Shown here in pieces: positions 54,561 through 62,191 of a stretch of DNA of 64,000 bases. Source of the stretch: Mycolicibacterium aromaticivorans JS19b1 = JCM 16368 (lineage in GTDB: Bacteria; Actinomycetota; Actinomycetes; Mycobacteriales; Mycobacteriaceae); contig NZ_JALN02000003.1 in the NCBI RefSeq assembly GCF_000559085.1, positions 124,001 to 188,000 of the forward strand, given 5' to 3'. Position numbers and translations under genes: made by a program. The notes beneath the pieces were generated by a model. The model had not been told where the DNA came from. It did no database searches and saw nothing but the letters and a program-made list of their open reading frames with translations. Positions within the stretch are counted from its first letter, which is position 1; each line of letters begins with the position of its first letter.

Positions 54561-55415
54561 ATGGAAGCGAGCATTCAGCGCTACCCCTGGGCGGTGCTGG
54601 CTATCCGCGCCGCCGCCGTGAGCCTGGCCGTCTGCGTCGGCGCGGCCAGCTTCCGTTTGAGCTTTACCGCGCTCGCCGACGTCGCGGTACGGTCGCACGT
54701 CCCGCCCGATCAAGCCTGGCTGTGGCCGTGCACAGTCGATGGAGCGACCCTGCTGGCCACACTCGGCGTCGTGGTGTGCATGTCCGACCGGGGCGCTCGA
54801 CGATTCTTTTGGGCCGTCCTAATTGGTGGATTGCTGGTCAGTATCGGCGGAAACGACCTGCACGCAGTCTTGCCGCCTGAACAAGAACTGCCCTGGATGC
54901 TGCGCGCCGCTATCGGCGCGGTCGCCCCGATCGCGGTTGTCGTCAGTATCCACGGCCTGACCATCCTGATGCGGGTGCGTCGACCAGCCGCGGCCGCCGA
55001 CCAACGCGCCACCACGGCGGGCCAGCACGAGACGGTGCGTCCGCGCAACGTCGCTGCACCCGCACCTCCACACGCCGAGTTGTCCCCTGCCACGACCGAT
55101 GCGGACAACGACGGCCGCGGCCCCGACACGACCCAGGCCACCGAGGCGATTCCCGACCACACTGACAATGAGCCCGCTGACCGAGGAGGGCCGGTGCTGC
55201 CCTACGTCGACATAGCCGACAAAGTGCTGGGGATCATCACGGTCAAGGACATCGACCGGGAGGAGGTCGCAGAGGTTTTGCGGATGAGCTACGAGCACAA
55301 TCTGCCCAACCGGGACATCGGGCGCCGCCTGGCACTGCGGCACCACACGGTCGGCAAGATCATCGACGCGAGTGCACAGGTCCTCCGCAATGAGCCGTTG
55401 GCCAAAGTGTCCTAG
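54561..55415 (+). CDS. DUF2637 membrane protein with C-terminal helix-turn-helix
   Basis: 284 aa from ATG at 54561, which has GAGAGGA upstream (an earlier ATG at 54498 has no clear ribosome site). Four transmembrane helices in the first 140 residues with LSFTALADVAV and WPCTVDGATLLATLGVVVC match DUF2637, a family that includes SpdB-type plasmid spread proteins of actinomycetes. A linker leads to a C-terminal helix-turn-helix (NRDIGRRLALRHHTVGKIID). Membrane-tethered DNA binding would suit intracellular plasmid spread or transfer regulation. Confidence 0.82.
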   Translation: MEASIQRYPWAVLAIRAAAVSLAVCVGAASFRLSFTALADVAVRSHVPPDQAWLWPCTVDGATLLATLGVVVCMSDRGARRFFWAVLIGGLLVSIGGNDLHAVLPPEQELPWMLRAAIGAVAPIAVVVSIHGLTILMRVRRPAAAADQRATTAGQHETVRPRNVAAPAPPHAELSPATTDADNDGRGPDTTQATEAIPDHTDNEPADRGGPVLPYVDIADKVLGIITVKDIDREEVAEVLRMSYEHNLPNRDIGRRLALRHHTVGKIIDASAQVLRNEPLAKVS

Positions 55416-55515
55416 TGCGCCGGGTGTGCGTGGCTGGTGCCCGCGGCACCACCGGTCGCCAGCTAACAAAACTGGTGCGCTGCTGCCACGGGCGCGCCAC
55501 CTATCATCAGAGTCA

Positions 55516-55572
55516 ATGGACTGGGCCTGGGTGGACCCATCCGACCACGACGAGCCAGTTTGGAGGGGGTAA
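55516..55572 (+). CDS. Trp-rich 18-aa leader-type ORF
   Basis: MDWAWVDPSDHDEPVWRG: three Trp in 18 residues, ending 3 bp before the next ATG, whose ribosome site (GGAGGGGG) lies in its last codons. This could be a translationally coupled leader peptide. The composition bias is suggestive, but there is no clear ribosome site of its own, so it may be chance. Confidence 0.3.
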   Translation: MDWAWVDPSDHDEPVWRG

Positions 55573-55575
55573 CCG

Positions 55576-56931
55576 ATGCCGATTCGTTTCGATGCCGCCG
55601 CGCTGACCACGGCGGCATCACAGCTGACCGCAGACGCCCAGCCACATACTCCCGCAGTTGCTGAACCTCCCGGGGTCGACATGACCTCTGTCTCGGCAGT
55701 AGCCCAGCTCAATGGCGCATCAGCGGCCCTAGCCGCGTTGTTGACCCACGGCTCAGCGGTGCGCGAGGTCGGCGCCCTGGCGGTGTCGGGTACCGCAGCC
55801 ACGCTCACCGCCCAGGACGACGCCAATGCCGCGGGCATCAGCAGCGGCACCGCGCCCACCCTCGCGGCAGCCCCGACGCAGATTCCGACGATCCCGACAC
55901 CGAGCGTGCCGAGCATTCCCACCGTTCCCGCCGCGTTGACTCCGCTGCCCGGGGAGGCCCATTCACACGCCCTCTACGGCGGTCCTGGATCGTCGAGCCT
56001 GCATTCCTTCGCCGACCAATGGACGCAGTCGGCGGCGCAGCTACGTCAAACGGCGGCAACCACCACGCAGGCCGCCGACGCGATCGACGCGAACTGGGAA
56101 GACGGCGACCAGCGTGCCGGCGCGAACACTCGCCGCCACGGTGAATGGTTGTCGCAGATGAGTGAGCACGCAGAGACCCTCGCTAGCCACGCACGCTCGC
56201 TCGCGCAGAATTTCGAGACCGCAAAGCACAGCACGCCAAGTCCACAGGAATTCACCCACGCCCGCCAAGAGCTCAAGCAAGCGATGGAACGCTTTCAAAG
56301 GACTCGCGGGGCCAATGCTGTTGAGGTGCAACAGAAGACCCAGACTCTGGCCCGCATGCAAGCCGAGGCCACCGCCTCAGCCGCGGACTACCACACCTCC
56401 GTCAGCAGCAGCACGCTCTCAGCGATGGGTGACCAGATTAAGACCGCACCACCGATCGCCGGCGGTGGAGGCGACTTCGCCGGGCGTGACGGCCACGGCG
56501 AGGTTGATGCCGCGTCGTGGAAACCGGGCGATAAGCGGCACTACCCAATCGTCCGCGGACCCAATGGATTGGGGCCAGCCCAACCCGCCGATGGCCCTGG
56601 TTGGGTCGAAATCGGGCCGCGCTCAGGCAATTTCGTGCGGTCCGATGAACTGCCCGACCTGAAGATCCACAATCCAGGCGAGCTGGGGCCGGCGCCGTTC
56701 TACGACCGGGGCGGCGGCGAACATGGCTGGATGGAACTGGTGCCGGGCAGCGGCGCATGGGTGCCGGACAATGAATTCCCCGACGCGGTAATCAAGAATC
56801 CCGGTGCACTGGGACCCTACGGGTACGAGGAATACCTACCCGGATCCGGCATCTGGCTGCCCCGAGAAGACCTCCTGCCAGACCCCAGCGATCCAGCCCC
56901 ACCCCACCTCGGTCAGACCATGCCCGCGTAA
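55576..56931 (+). CDS. Second PE/PPE-like ESX substrate with C-terminal repeats
   Basis: 451 aa, related to the 5857-7548 protein: the N-domain ends GTAATLTAQDDANAA (LxxxD at 77-81), a linker IPTIPTPSVPSIPTVP follows, then a helical domain to about 285. The C-terminal 165 residues carry two full repeats and one partial: GWVEIGPRSGNFVRSDELPD, GWMELVPGSGAWVPDNEFPD, GYEEYLPGSGIWLPREDL, separated by NPGELGP/NPGALGP. Lying outside the ESX locus at the end of the transfer region, it is probably a secreted substrate that links the two systems. Confidence 0.65.
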   Translation: MPIRFDAAALTTAASQLTADAQPHTPAVAEPPGVDMTSVSAVAQLNGASAALAALLTHGSAVREVGALAVSGTAATLTAQDDANAAGISSGTAPTLAAAPTQIPTIPTPSVPSIPTVPAALTPLPGEAHSHALYGGPGSSSLHSFADQWTQSAAQLRQTAATTTQAADAIDANWEDGDQRAGANTRRHGEWLSQMSEHAETLASHARSLAQNFETAKHSTPSPQEFTHARQELKQAMERFQRTRGANAVEVQQKTQTLARMQAEATASAADYHTSVSSSTLSAMGDQIKTAPPIAGGGGDFAGRDGHGEVDAASWKPGDKRHYPIVRGPNGLGPAQPADGPGWVEIGPRSGNFVRSDELPDLKIHNPGELGPAPFYDRGGGEHGWMELVPGSGAWVPDNEFPDAVIKNPGALGPYGYEEYLPGSGIWLPREDLLPDPSDPAPPHLGQTMPA

Positions 56932-57158
56932 ATGGCACCCAGACGCTCAGCCGTACGGCTAGATGGTCTAACCAGTGCGCGACTAGGAACGTCGATTCGA
57001 GACACGCGGTGTGAGACGGGAAACGAGACGGCACGACCAGCGGTTATGGGCCGGGGAGTGGCGGCCGATAGGGTGTCTCAATTCTCTAGTAACGAGACAC
57101 TCCCCATTGGTCGTTACTCTCCTGGGCATCGCTTTGGAGGGTCAGGGAAACTTAGGTC
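56932..57158. other. Intergenic region with clustered GAGAC inverted repeats
   Basis: No gene. It holds ATTCGAGACACG (near 56996), GTGAGACGGG and AACGAGACGG, then the dyad GTGTCTC (57073-57079) ... GAGACAC (57094-57100). The arrangement of several half-sites resembles a serine-resolvase res region. A resolvase gene is not present in the window. Confidence 0.45.
57073..57100. repeat. GTGTCTC...GAGACAC dyad, recombinase-site-like copy A
   Basis: 28 bp: 7-bp inverted arms around AATTCTCTAGTAAC. Shares TCTC.ATTCTCTA and CGAGACAC with the copy at 59780-59807. Confidence 0.5.
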
Positions 57159-57313
57159 ATGCCAAACATCGAAGGCGCTGGGCAGACGCCGTGGCCGGGC
57201 CGCTCGGTGGAACGTCGGCACATTCTCGCCGCGCTCAAACAAATCGAGAGTGTGCAACGTGAGGGCGCCACCGAGGTGGAACCAGCGCTTCTAGCCCTCA
57301 ACCGCACCAGCGT

Positions 57314-57322
57314 GCTGTCGGT
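57314..57322 (+). repeat. 9-bp target-site duplication, left copy
   Basis: GCTGTCGGT, identical to 58811-58819, directly abutting the IS256-family element. Confidence 0.9.
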
Positions 57323-58810
57323 GAGCAATGATCAGAACCTGTGGATGAGCCTCGGTGAGGGGGCGTGAAAGTGGGCGCACCTTCCCGAGGATGATCTGAA
57401 TATCCGAAGGTCCGATCATGAGCCGGCGTTGGCGCGCTGGTTCGGGAAGGTACGCCCATGCTCACCGTAGTTCACGATGCCATCGAGGCCAACGAAAGCA
57501 CTGGCGGTGCTGGTCGGTCGTTGTTGGACGAGATCGTCCGCGACGGCGCCCGTCAGATGCTGGCCGCCGCGTTGAAGGCTGAGGTCGCCGCCTACGTGGC
57601 CCAGTTCGCCGATCAGCTCGATGAGAAGGGGCATCGGCTGGTGGTCCGCAACGGCTATCACCAGGCCCGCGAGGTGCTGACGGCAGCCGGGGCAGTTGAG
57701 GTGAAAGCACCGCGAGTCAACGACAAACGCGTCGACCCCGACACCGGTGAACGGAAACGGTTCTCCTCGGCGATCCTGCCGGCCTGGGCACGCAAGTCAC
57801 CGCAGATGAGCGAAGTGCTGCCGCTGCTGTACCTGCACGGGCTGTCCACCAGCGACTTCACCCCCGCTCTGGAGCAGTTCCTGGGCTCGGGTGCCGGGCT
57901 CTCGGCCACCACGATCACCCGGCTGACCAGCCAGTGGCAGGACGAGGCCCGCGCGTTTGCCGCCCGGGACCTGTCGGGCACCGACTACGTCTACCTGTGG
58001 GTCGACGGCATCCACCTCAAGGTCCGCCTGGACCAGGAAAAGCTGTGTCTGCTGGTGATGCTCGGCGTGCGCGCGGACGGCCGCAAAGAGCTCGTGGCGA
58101 TCACCGACGGCTACCGGGAATCGACCGAGTCGTGGGCTGATCTGCTGCGCGACTGTAAACGACGCGGCATGACCGCACCCGTGCTCGCCGTCGGCGATGG
58201 CGCACTCGGCTTCTGGAAAGCGGTACGCGAGGTGTTCCCGGCCACCAAAGAACAGCGGTGCTGGTTTCATAAGCAAGCCAATGTGCTTGCCGCCCTGCCG
58301 AAATCAGCGCACGCGTCGGCGTTGTCGGCGCTCAAGGAGATCTACAACGCCGAGGATATCGACAAGGCCCAGTTCGCGGTCAAGGCCTTCACGGTCGACT
58401 TCGGGGCCAAGTACCCCAAGGCGGTCGCCAAGATCACCGACGATCTGGACACCCTACTGGAGTTCTACCACTATCCCGCCGAGCACTGGATCCACCTACG
58501 CACGACAAATCCGATCGAAAGCACCTTTGCCACAGTACGTTTGAGAACCAAGGTCACCAAGGGGCCGGGATCACGTGCGGCTGGTCTGGCCATGGCCTAC
58601 AAGCTCATCGACGCCGCCGCGGCCCGCTGGCGTGCCGTCAACGCACCACACCTGGTCGCCCTGGTCCGCGCCGGCGCGGTCTTCCACAAGGGCAAACTGC
58701 TCGAACGCCCCACCGAAATCACCCCACCGACACCGCCCTCAGACGGCGATCAGCAAGCCGGAACGGAGGTCGCCTGAAACACGCCGATCCACAGGTATTG
58801 ACAATTCCTC
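57323..58810 (+). mobile_element. Complete IS256-family insertion sequence
   Basis: 1488 bp. The left end reads GAGCAATGATCAGAACCTGT and the right end, inverted, GAGGAATTGTCAATACCTGT: imperfect terminal repeats matching at about 17 of the first 22 bases. Flanked by 9-bp direct repeats GCTGTCGGT at 57314-57322 and 58811-58819, as expected for IS256-type transposition. Contains one transposase gene. Confidence 0.92.
57458..58777 (+). CDS. IS256-family (Mutator-type) transposase
   Basis: 439 aa, full length for the family. DDE residues are visible: Asp in YLWVDGIHLKV (near 187), Asp in VLAVGDGALGFW (near 246) and Glu in TTNPIESTFATVR (near 350). The N-terminal part LLDEIVRDGARQMLAAALKA is the family's conserved start. 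No frameshift, so the element is probably still active or was recently. Confidence 0.96.
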   Translation: MLTVVHDAIEANESTGGAGRSLLDEIVRDGARQMLAAALKAEVAAYVAQFADQLDEKGHRLVVRNGYHQAREVLTAAGAVEVKAPRVNDKRVDPDTGERKRFSSAILPAWARKSPQMSEVLPLLYLHGLSTSDFTPALEQFLGSGAGLSATTITRLTSQWQDEARAFAARDLSGTDYVYLWVDGIHLKVRLDQEKLCLLVMLGVRADGRKELVAITDGYRESTESWADLLRDCKRRGMTAPVLAVGDGALGFWKAVREVFPATKEQRCWFHKQANVLAALPKSAHASALSALKEIYNAEDIDKAQFAVKAFTVDFGAKYPKAVAKITDDLDTLLEFYHYPAEHWIHLRTTNPIESTFATVRLRTKVTKGPGSRAAGLAMAYKLIDAAAARWRAVNAPHLVALVRAGAVFHKGKLLERPTEITPPTPPSDGDQQAGTEVA

Positions 58811-58819
58811 GCTGTCGGT
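58811..58819 (+). repeat. 9-bp target-site duplication, right copy
   Basis: GCTGTCGGT, identical to 57314-57322 on the other side of the element. Confidence 0.9.
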
Positions 58820-59474
58820 CAATGGCGCCCAGTACGCCGGCATCACCCTTATCGACGAAGGCGGGATCCGGACACTAGCCGCGACCCACGATTACCCCCG
58901 CCTACTCGACGATGTTCAACGAGACGTCGGCCAAGGACCGTGCCTATCTGCGGCCTGGATTCAACACATCATTCGTATCGACGACCTCCCCGAAGAGATG
59001 CGCTGGCCCCGGTATCGAGACGCTGTCGTGGCGCAAACCCCAATTCGATCGGTGTTGTCCATCCGTCTCGCCGACCGGGGGAAAGCCATCTCCGCACTGA
59101 ACTTCTACGCCGACGCCGCTGGAGCATTCGACGACGACTCGGTTGAACAGGGCTTGATCTTCGCTTCCCACACGGTGCTGACCTGGACCGCATTGGACCG
59201 CGAGCAGCGATTTCAGAGCGCCCTGGCCAGCCGCGACGTCATCGGTCAGGCCAAAGGAATGCTGATGGAACGTTTCGACATCGACGCCGTAGCCGCCTTC
59301 GAACTCCTCCGCAAACTATCCCAGGAACGCAACGTCAAACTCGTCGAGATCGCCCAGCGACTAATCGATGCCGACCACTAGCAAAAGCTGACGACATCCC
59401 CGCACGGAGACTCCTCCCGGACAGGCGATATGAGGTCAGCCTGCCGCCTTCCTCGCTCACCTAGAGAACCCAGG

Positions 59475-59704
59475 CTAGACAGCTGCATCGCCCGGGGGTA
59501 CCGATGACGGATTTAGGGCTTTGACGCCCTCTGTTGCTTGGTTGATGATGCGCCGGGCGCTGCGAAGAAGCTCGTCGGTCTGCTGGCACAGCCGCGCGTC
59601 GACGTGCTGAGCGTGGGCGTGTAGGCGGTGGCTTGCGCGGCGCGCTCCTCGATCATCACTTCGGCGGCAGTGATGGAATGGCTGCGCGGCGGGCTGCCGT
59701 CCAT
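59475..59704 (-). pseudogene. Possible small gene with one-base frameshift
   Basis: From ATG at 59704 the minus strand reads MDGSPPRSHSITAAEVMIEERAAQ; a one-base shift near 59637-59645 moves into a frame that reads SHRLHAHAQHVDARLCQQTD, continuing DELLRSARRIINQATEG to a TAG at 59475. Joined, they would give a helical protein of about 75 residues. The high-GC GCGCGCCGCGC stretch is a plausible indel site. Function unknown. Confidence 0.35.
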
Positions 59705-59779
59705 GGTTCCAACGCTAGGGCATCATGCCCGGTCATTTCCCGCCGTCGAAGCGGTCCGCCACGCGAGACAAGATGTGAT

Positions 59780-59807
59780 CGGTCTCGATTCTCTACATTC
59801 GAGACAC
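59780..59807. repeat. GTCTCGA...TCGAGAC dyad, recombinase-site-like copy B
   Basis: GTCTCGA (59782-59788) and TCGAGAC (59799-59805) flank TTCTCTACAT. About 20 of 28 positions match copy A at 57073-57100. Confidence 0.5.
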
Positions 59808-59849
59808 CCGGCATTGAGCCAAAGCGTGCAATGCGTGTCAGCATGAGCT

Positions 59850-60251
59850 GTGGCAGTCGACGCCTTCCTTGCGCCAATCGCGGTGTGGCACGACCTCGGC
59901 TTTTCGGGTTACCTCGTCAGCGATCTCGGGCGAGTAGACGGGACACCCAATGCTGATCTGCGCCACCATCACTGTGTCGGCCGTAAATCCTGCTCGGTCA
60001 TCGATGAGCCACTCGGCCGCTGCATGCTATTCAGCACCACCCTGCTGCAGGAGCTCGGAGCTGGCATCGGCACCTATCAGAACCTGCACGCCTCTCGCCG
60101 CCGAGACCTGATCGACCTTTCTGTTGATCACGCCGGCAGCAGCCACGCAGCGACGCGTTGGACATATCGACTACTACCGCTTCGTTGGCGGACTATCGAC
60201 CCACCGGAATACGTCGACCCCCACCTGCAGCTCGGCATCTGGCCCGATTAA
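59850..60251 (+). CDS. Hypothetical protein with NUMOD4-like motif, HNH-endonuclease remnant
   Basis: 133 aa from GTG. The start VWHDLGFSGYLVSDLGRVDG matches the NUMOD4 motif (W..G..G.Y.VS.LGRV) found at the N-terminus of HNH homing-type endonucleases. No complete HNH motif follows, although HHHC and H residues do occur, so it may be a decayed or short version. No clear ribosome site. It lies between two mobile-element scars. Confidence 0.45.
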   Translation: MAVDAFLAPIAVWHDLGFSGYLVSDLGRVDGTPNADLRHHHCVGRKSCSVIDEPLGRCMLFSTTLLQELGAGIGTYQNLHASRRRDLIDLSVDHAGSSHAATRWTYRLLPLRWRTIDPPEYVDPHLQLGIWPD

Positions 60252-60253
60252 CC

Positions 60254-60637
60254 ATGACCCCTTATCCGTCGCCTCCACCTGCGCGGATGTCAGGGAGAAT
60301 CGCAGGTATGGACGAAGGCGGTTTAGTACACGACTCGCTGGGCGGAGCTTCGGCTTGGTGGTGCGATCCGCAAGAGGTCATTCGCTTCGCACACGTTCTT
60401 GTCGACGCCGATCAACTCGGCGGTTGCCAGCACCAAGTCATCACATTCTTCGAGACACCCTGGGAGTGGGACACCGAGTACCGAATGTGGTGTGAGGCCG
60501 CCCGCCCCACCAACGACGGATCATCCGCAGTCGCCTTCGCCGCGCTCTGCACCCGCTTTGGAAGCGGCATCGACGAAGAACACCCCTCGGAATACTCATC
60601 ACCACGGCGCTGGCGGTCCTGGTCCACCCAGATCTGA
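60254..60637 (+). CDS. Small hypothetical protein
   Basis: 127 aa from ATG at 60254, two bases after the preceding stop; an internal ATG at 60308 with GGGAGA upstream is also possible. Contains a protein-like helical core (DPQEVIRFAHVLVDADQLGG) and Trp-rich WEWDTEYRMW. No family recognised. Located between the NUMOD4-like frame and an IS3-family element. Confidence 0.5.
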   Translation: MTPYPSPPPARMSGRIAGMDEGGLVHDSLGGASAWWCDPQEVIRFAHVLVDADQLGGCQHQVITFFETPWEWDTEYRMWCEAARPTNDGSSAVAFAALCTRFGSGIDEEHPSEYSSPRRWRSWSTQI

Positions 60638-60670
60638 CACAGGGCAGGAGATCCAGCCCCGTACCGCGAG

Positions 60671-60700
60671 ATTCGAGACGGGAACTGATCAATCTCGAAT
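60671..60700. repeat. ATTCGAGA...TCTCGAAT dyad, copy C
   Basis: Perfect 8-bp inverted arms (60671-60678 and 60693-60700) seven bases left of the IS3-family element. Shares ATTCGAGAC with sites A and B. The IS may have inserted beside or into a larger site. Confidence 0.45.
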
Positions 60701-60737
60701 GGGCCTTGCCCCCATGTAGTGGACACGGGATTTGTGG

Positions 60738-61637
60738 TTATGCGGCTTCGGGCAGCGTAGCCGGTGTCAGGTTCCTTTCGTAGGTCGCGGGGCTGGAATG
60801 ACGGCAGTAGGAGTGCCGTCGTGTGGTGTTGTAGCGGGCCAGCCACCGAAAGACCTCACGGCGGCAGATCGCCGCGTCCGGCCAGCAGGCACGGTCTTGC
60901 AGAATCTCGCGCTTGAGGGCGGCGTTGAACGATTCGGCCAACGCGTTATCGGCACTTGACCCCACCGCACCCATCGACTGGACGACCCCCAGATCGCGGC
61001 AGAGATTCGCGAAATCCCGTGAGGTGTACTGACTTCCATGATCTGCATGGAATATTGCACCAGCCAGTGAACCCCGCAGTGCAGCAGCGGCTTTGAGCGC
61101 ATCGATGACCAGTTCGGTGCGCATGTGATCGGCGATCGCCCACCCGGCGACCCGCCGTGAACAGCAGTCGATCACGGTGGCCAGGTACAGGTTGGCGCCG
61201 GTCGCCAATGGCAAGTAGGTGATGTCGCCGACGTAACGGGTGTTGACCTGCGCGGCGGTGAAATCGCGTTTGAGCAGGTCGGGGACCTTCTGGTTCGCCG
61301 GGTCCGCCACGGTCGTCTTGACCCGACGTCGGCGTCGATAACCGGCGATCCCGGCGCCGCGCATCACCCGAGCCACCCGCTTGTGGTTGACCCGCTGCCC
61401 CTCGGGCGCACCGTCGTTGAGCTCGGCGGTGATCCGCGGCGCCCCGTAGGTGTTGTCCTCGTCGTGGACGGCGCGGATACGCTCGGCCAGCGCCTCGTCA
61501 GCAGCCCGACGGGCCGCTCGTCCGTCAGCACCGGCCAACCACGCGTAGAACGACGAACGCGCAACCTCGACGACTGCGCAGAGCCACTTCACCTCGAAGG
61601 CGTGCAGGTGGTCGGCGACAAACTGAAAGCGGCTCAC
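60738..61637 (-). CDS. IS3-family transposase OrfB (DDE integrase)
   Basis: 299 aa. rve-type catalytic residues visible: Asp in RYVGDITYLPL, Asp in FHADHGSQYTS, Glu in SADNALAESFNAALKRE. An HTH_21-like segment (DNTYGAPRITAEL) lies near residue 58. Start GTG overlaps the orfA stop by 4 bp; in IS3 elements a -1 frameshift usually makes the OrfAB fusion. Confidence 0.94.
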   Translation of the reverse strand: MSRFQFVADHLHAFEVKWLCAVVEVARSSFYAWLAGADGRAARRAADEALAERIRAVHDEDNTYGAPRITAELNDGAPEGQRVNHKRVARVMRGAGIAGYRRRRRVKTTVADPANQKVPDLLKRDFTAAQVNTRYVGDITYLPLATGANLYLATVIDCCSRRVAGWAIADHMRTELVIDALKAAAALRGSLAGAIFHADHGSQYTSRDFANLCRDLGVVQSMGAVGSSADNALAESFNAALKREILQDRACWPDAAICRREVFRWLARYNTTRRHSYCRHSSPATYERNLTPATLPEAA

Positions 61638-61966
61638 CAGTTCGTCTCCCCGGCGAAATATTTGGCCGCCGACCGCAAGATGTCACGCTCGGTGGACAAC
61701 CGCGCCTCGGTGGCGCGTAACGCCTTGACCTCACTGCGGAGGCGGGCCAGCTCCTGCTCAGGGCTCTCGGCCCCTAGCACAGGCTCGGCCACTACGACAC
61801 CGCGGCGGTGCCGAATCGGCACCCCGGCCGACTTGCACCACGCCGAGAGCGTGGCCTCGCTGACACCGAGCTCGGCAGCGATCTGGGCGATCGTCGCGCC
61901 CTCGGTGTCCCGGTAGAGCGCGACCGCGTCACGCTTGAACTCATCGGGGTAATTTTTCCTTGCCAT
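61634..61966 (-). CDS. IS3-family OrfA (helix-turn-helix)
   Basis: 110 aa. The N-terminal YPDEFKRDAVALYRDTEGAT and AQIAAELGVSEATLSAWC form the usual IS3 OrfA helix-turn-helix, followed by a leucine-zipper-like helix (EQELARLRSEVKALRATEAR). Confidence 0.94.
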   Translation of the reverse strand: MARKNYPDEFKRDAVALYRDTEGATIAQIAAELGVSEATLSAWCKSAGVPIRHRRGVVVAEPVLGAESPEQELARLRSEVKALRATEARLSTERDILRSAAKYFAGETNW

Positions 61967-62191
61967 CGGGTTGGATCATCTCGCTTCCCCCAGCACATTC
62001 CTGGGATTGAGCGTGTCCAACACACGGGGTCAAGTCCCAATCTCTCATGTGAGACTTTCAATGATGGTGTCAAGCTTTCGACGGGTCGCAGAGCATCGGC
62101 CTTGGTTCAAATTTATTCGTGCTGTCTGACGGTGGCATCGGACCGCTTTGGGCGCGATGATGCTCGGGTGCCGAGTTTGGTTCCGCCCGCG

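Larger units (their letters stand above)
57159..59381 (+). pseudogene. GAF-ANTAR regulator interrupted by an IS256-family element
   Basis: The 5' part (57159-57322) encodes the N-terminus MPNIEGAGQTPWPG... up to SVLSV; the 3' part (58820-59381) continues in the same frame with NGAQYAGITLIDEGGIRTLA (GAF domain) and ends with an ANTAR domain (DVIGQAKGMLMERFDIDAVA). ANTAR proteins bind RNA stem-loops to prevent termination; GAF senses a ligand. Removing the element and one copy of the 9-bp repeat restores one open frame of about 241 codons. The remaining 3' part could still be expressed from within the element, as the frame is open from 58575. Confidence 0.85.
60707..62032 (-). mobile_element. 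IS3-family insertion sequence
   Basis: About 1326 bp. Left end TGCCCCCATGTAGTGGACAC and, inverted, the right end TGACCCCGTGTGTTGGACAC match at 16 of 20 bases. It contains the two overlapping minus-strand frames orfA and orfB of IS3-type elements. No matching direct repeat is obvious at the flanks (CCT left, AGT right), so the exact ends or later rearrangement remain open. Confidence 0.88.

Noticed and set aside
58575..58819. N-terminal 80 residues of the open frame reading from inside the IS256 element into the GAF-ANTAR part
   Set aside because: They are an out-of-frame reading of the transposase end; the true N-terminus of the host gene lies at 57159 on the other side of the element.
60701..62040. 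Target-site duplication of the IS3-family element
   Set aside because: Bases flanking the inferred ends (CCT and AGT) do not match; shifting the ends by one or two bases gives no convincing 3-4 bp repeat.
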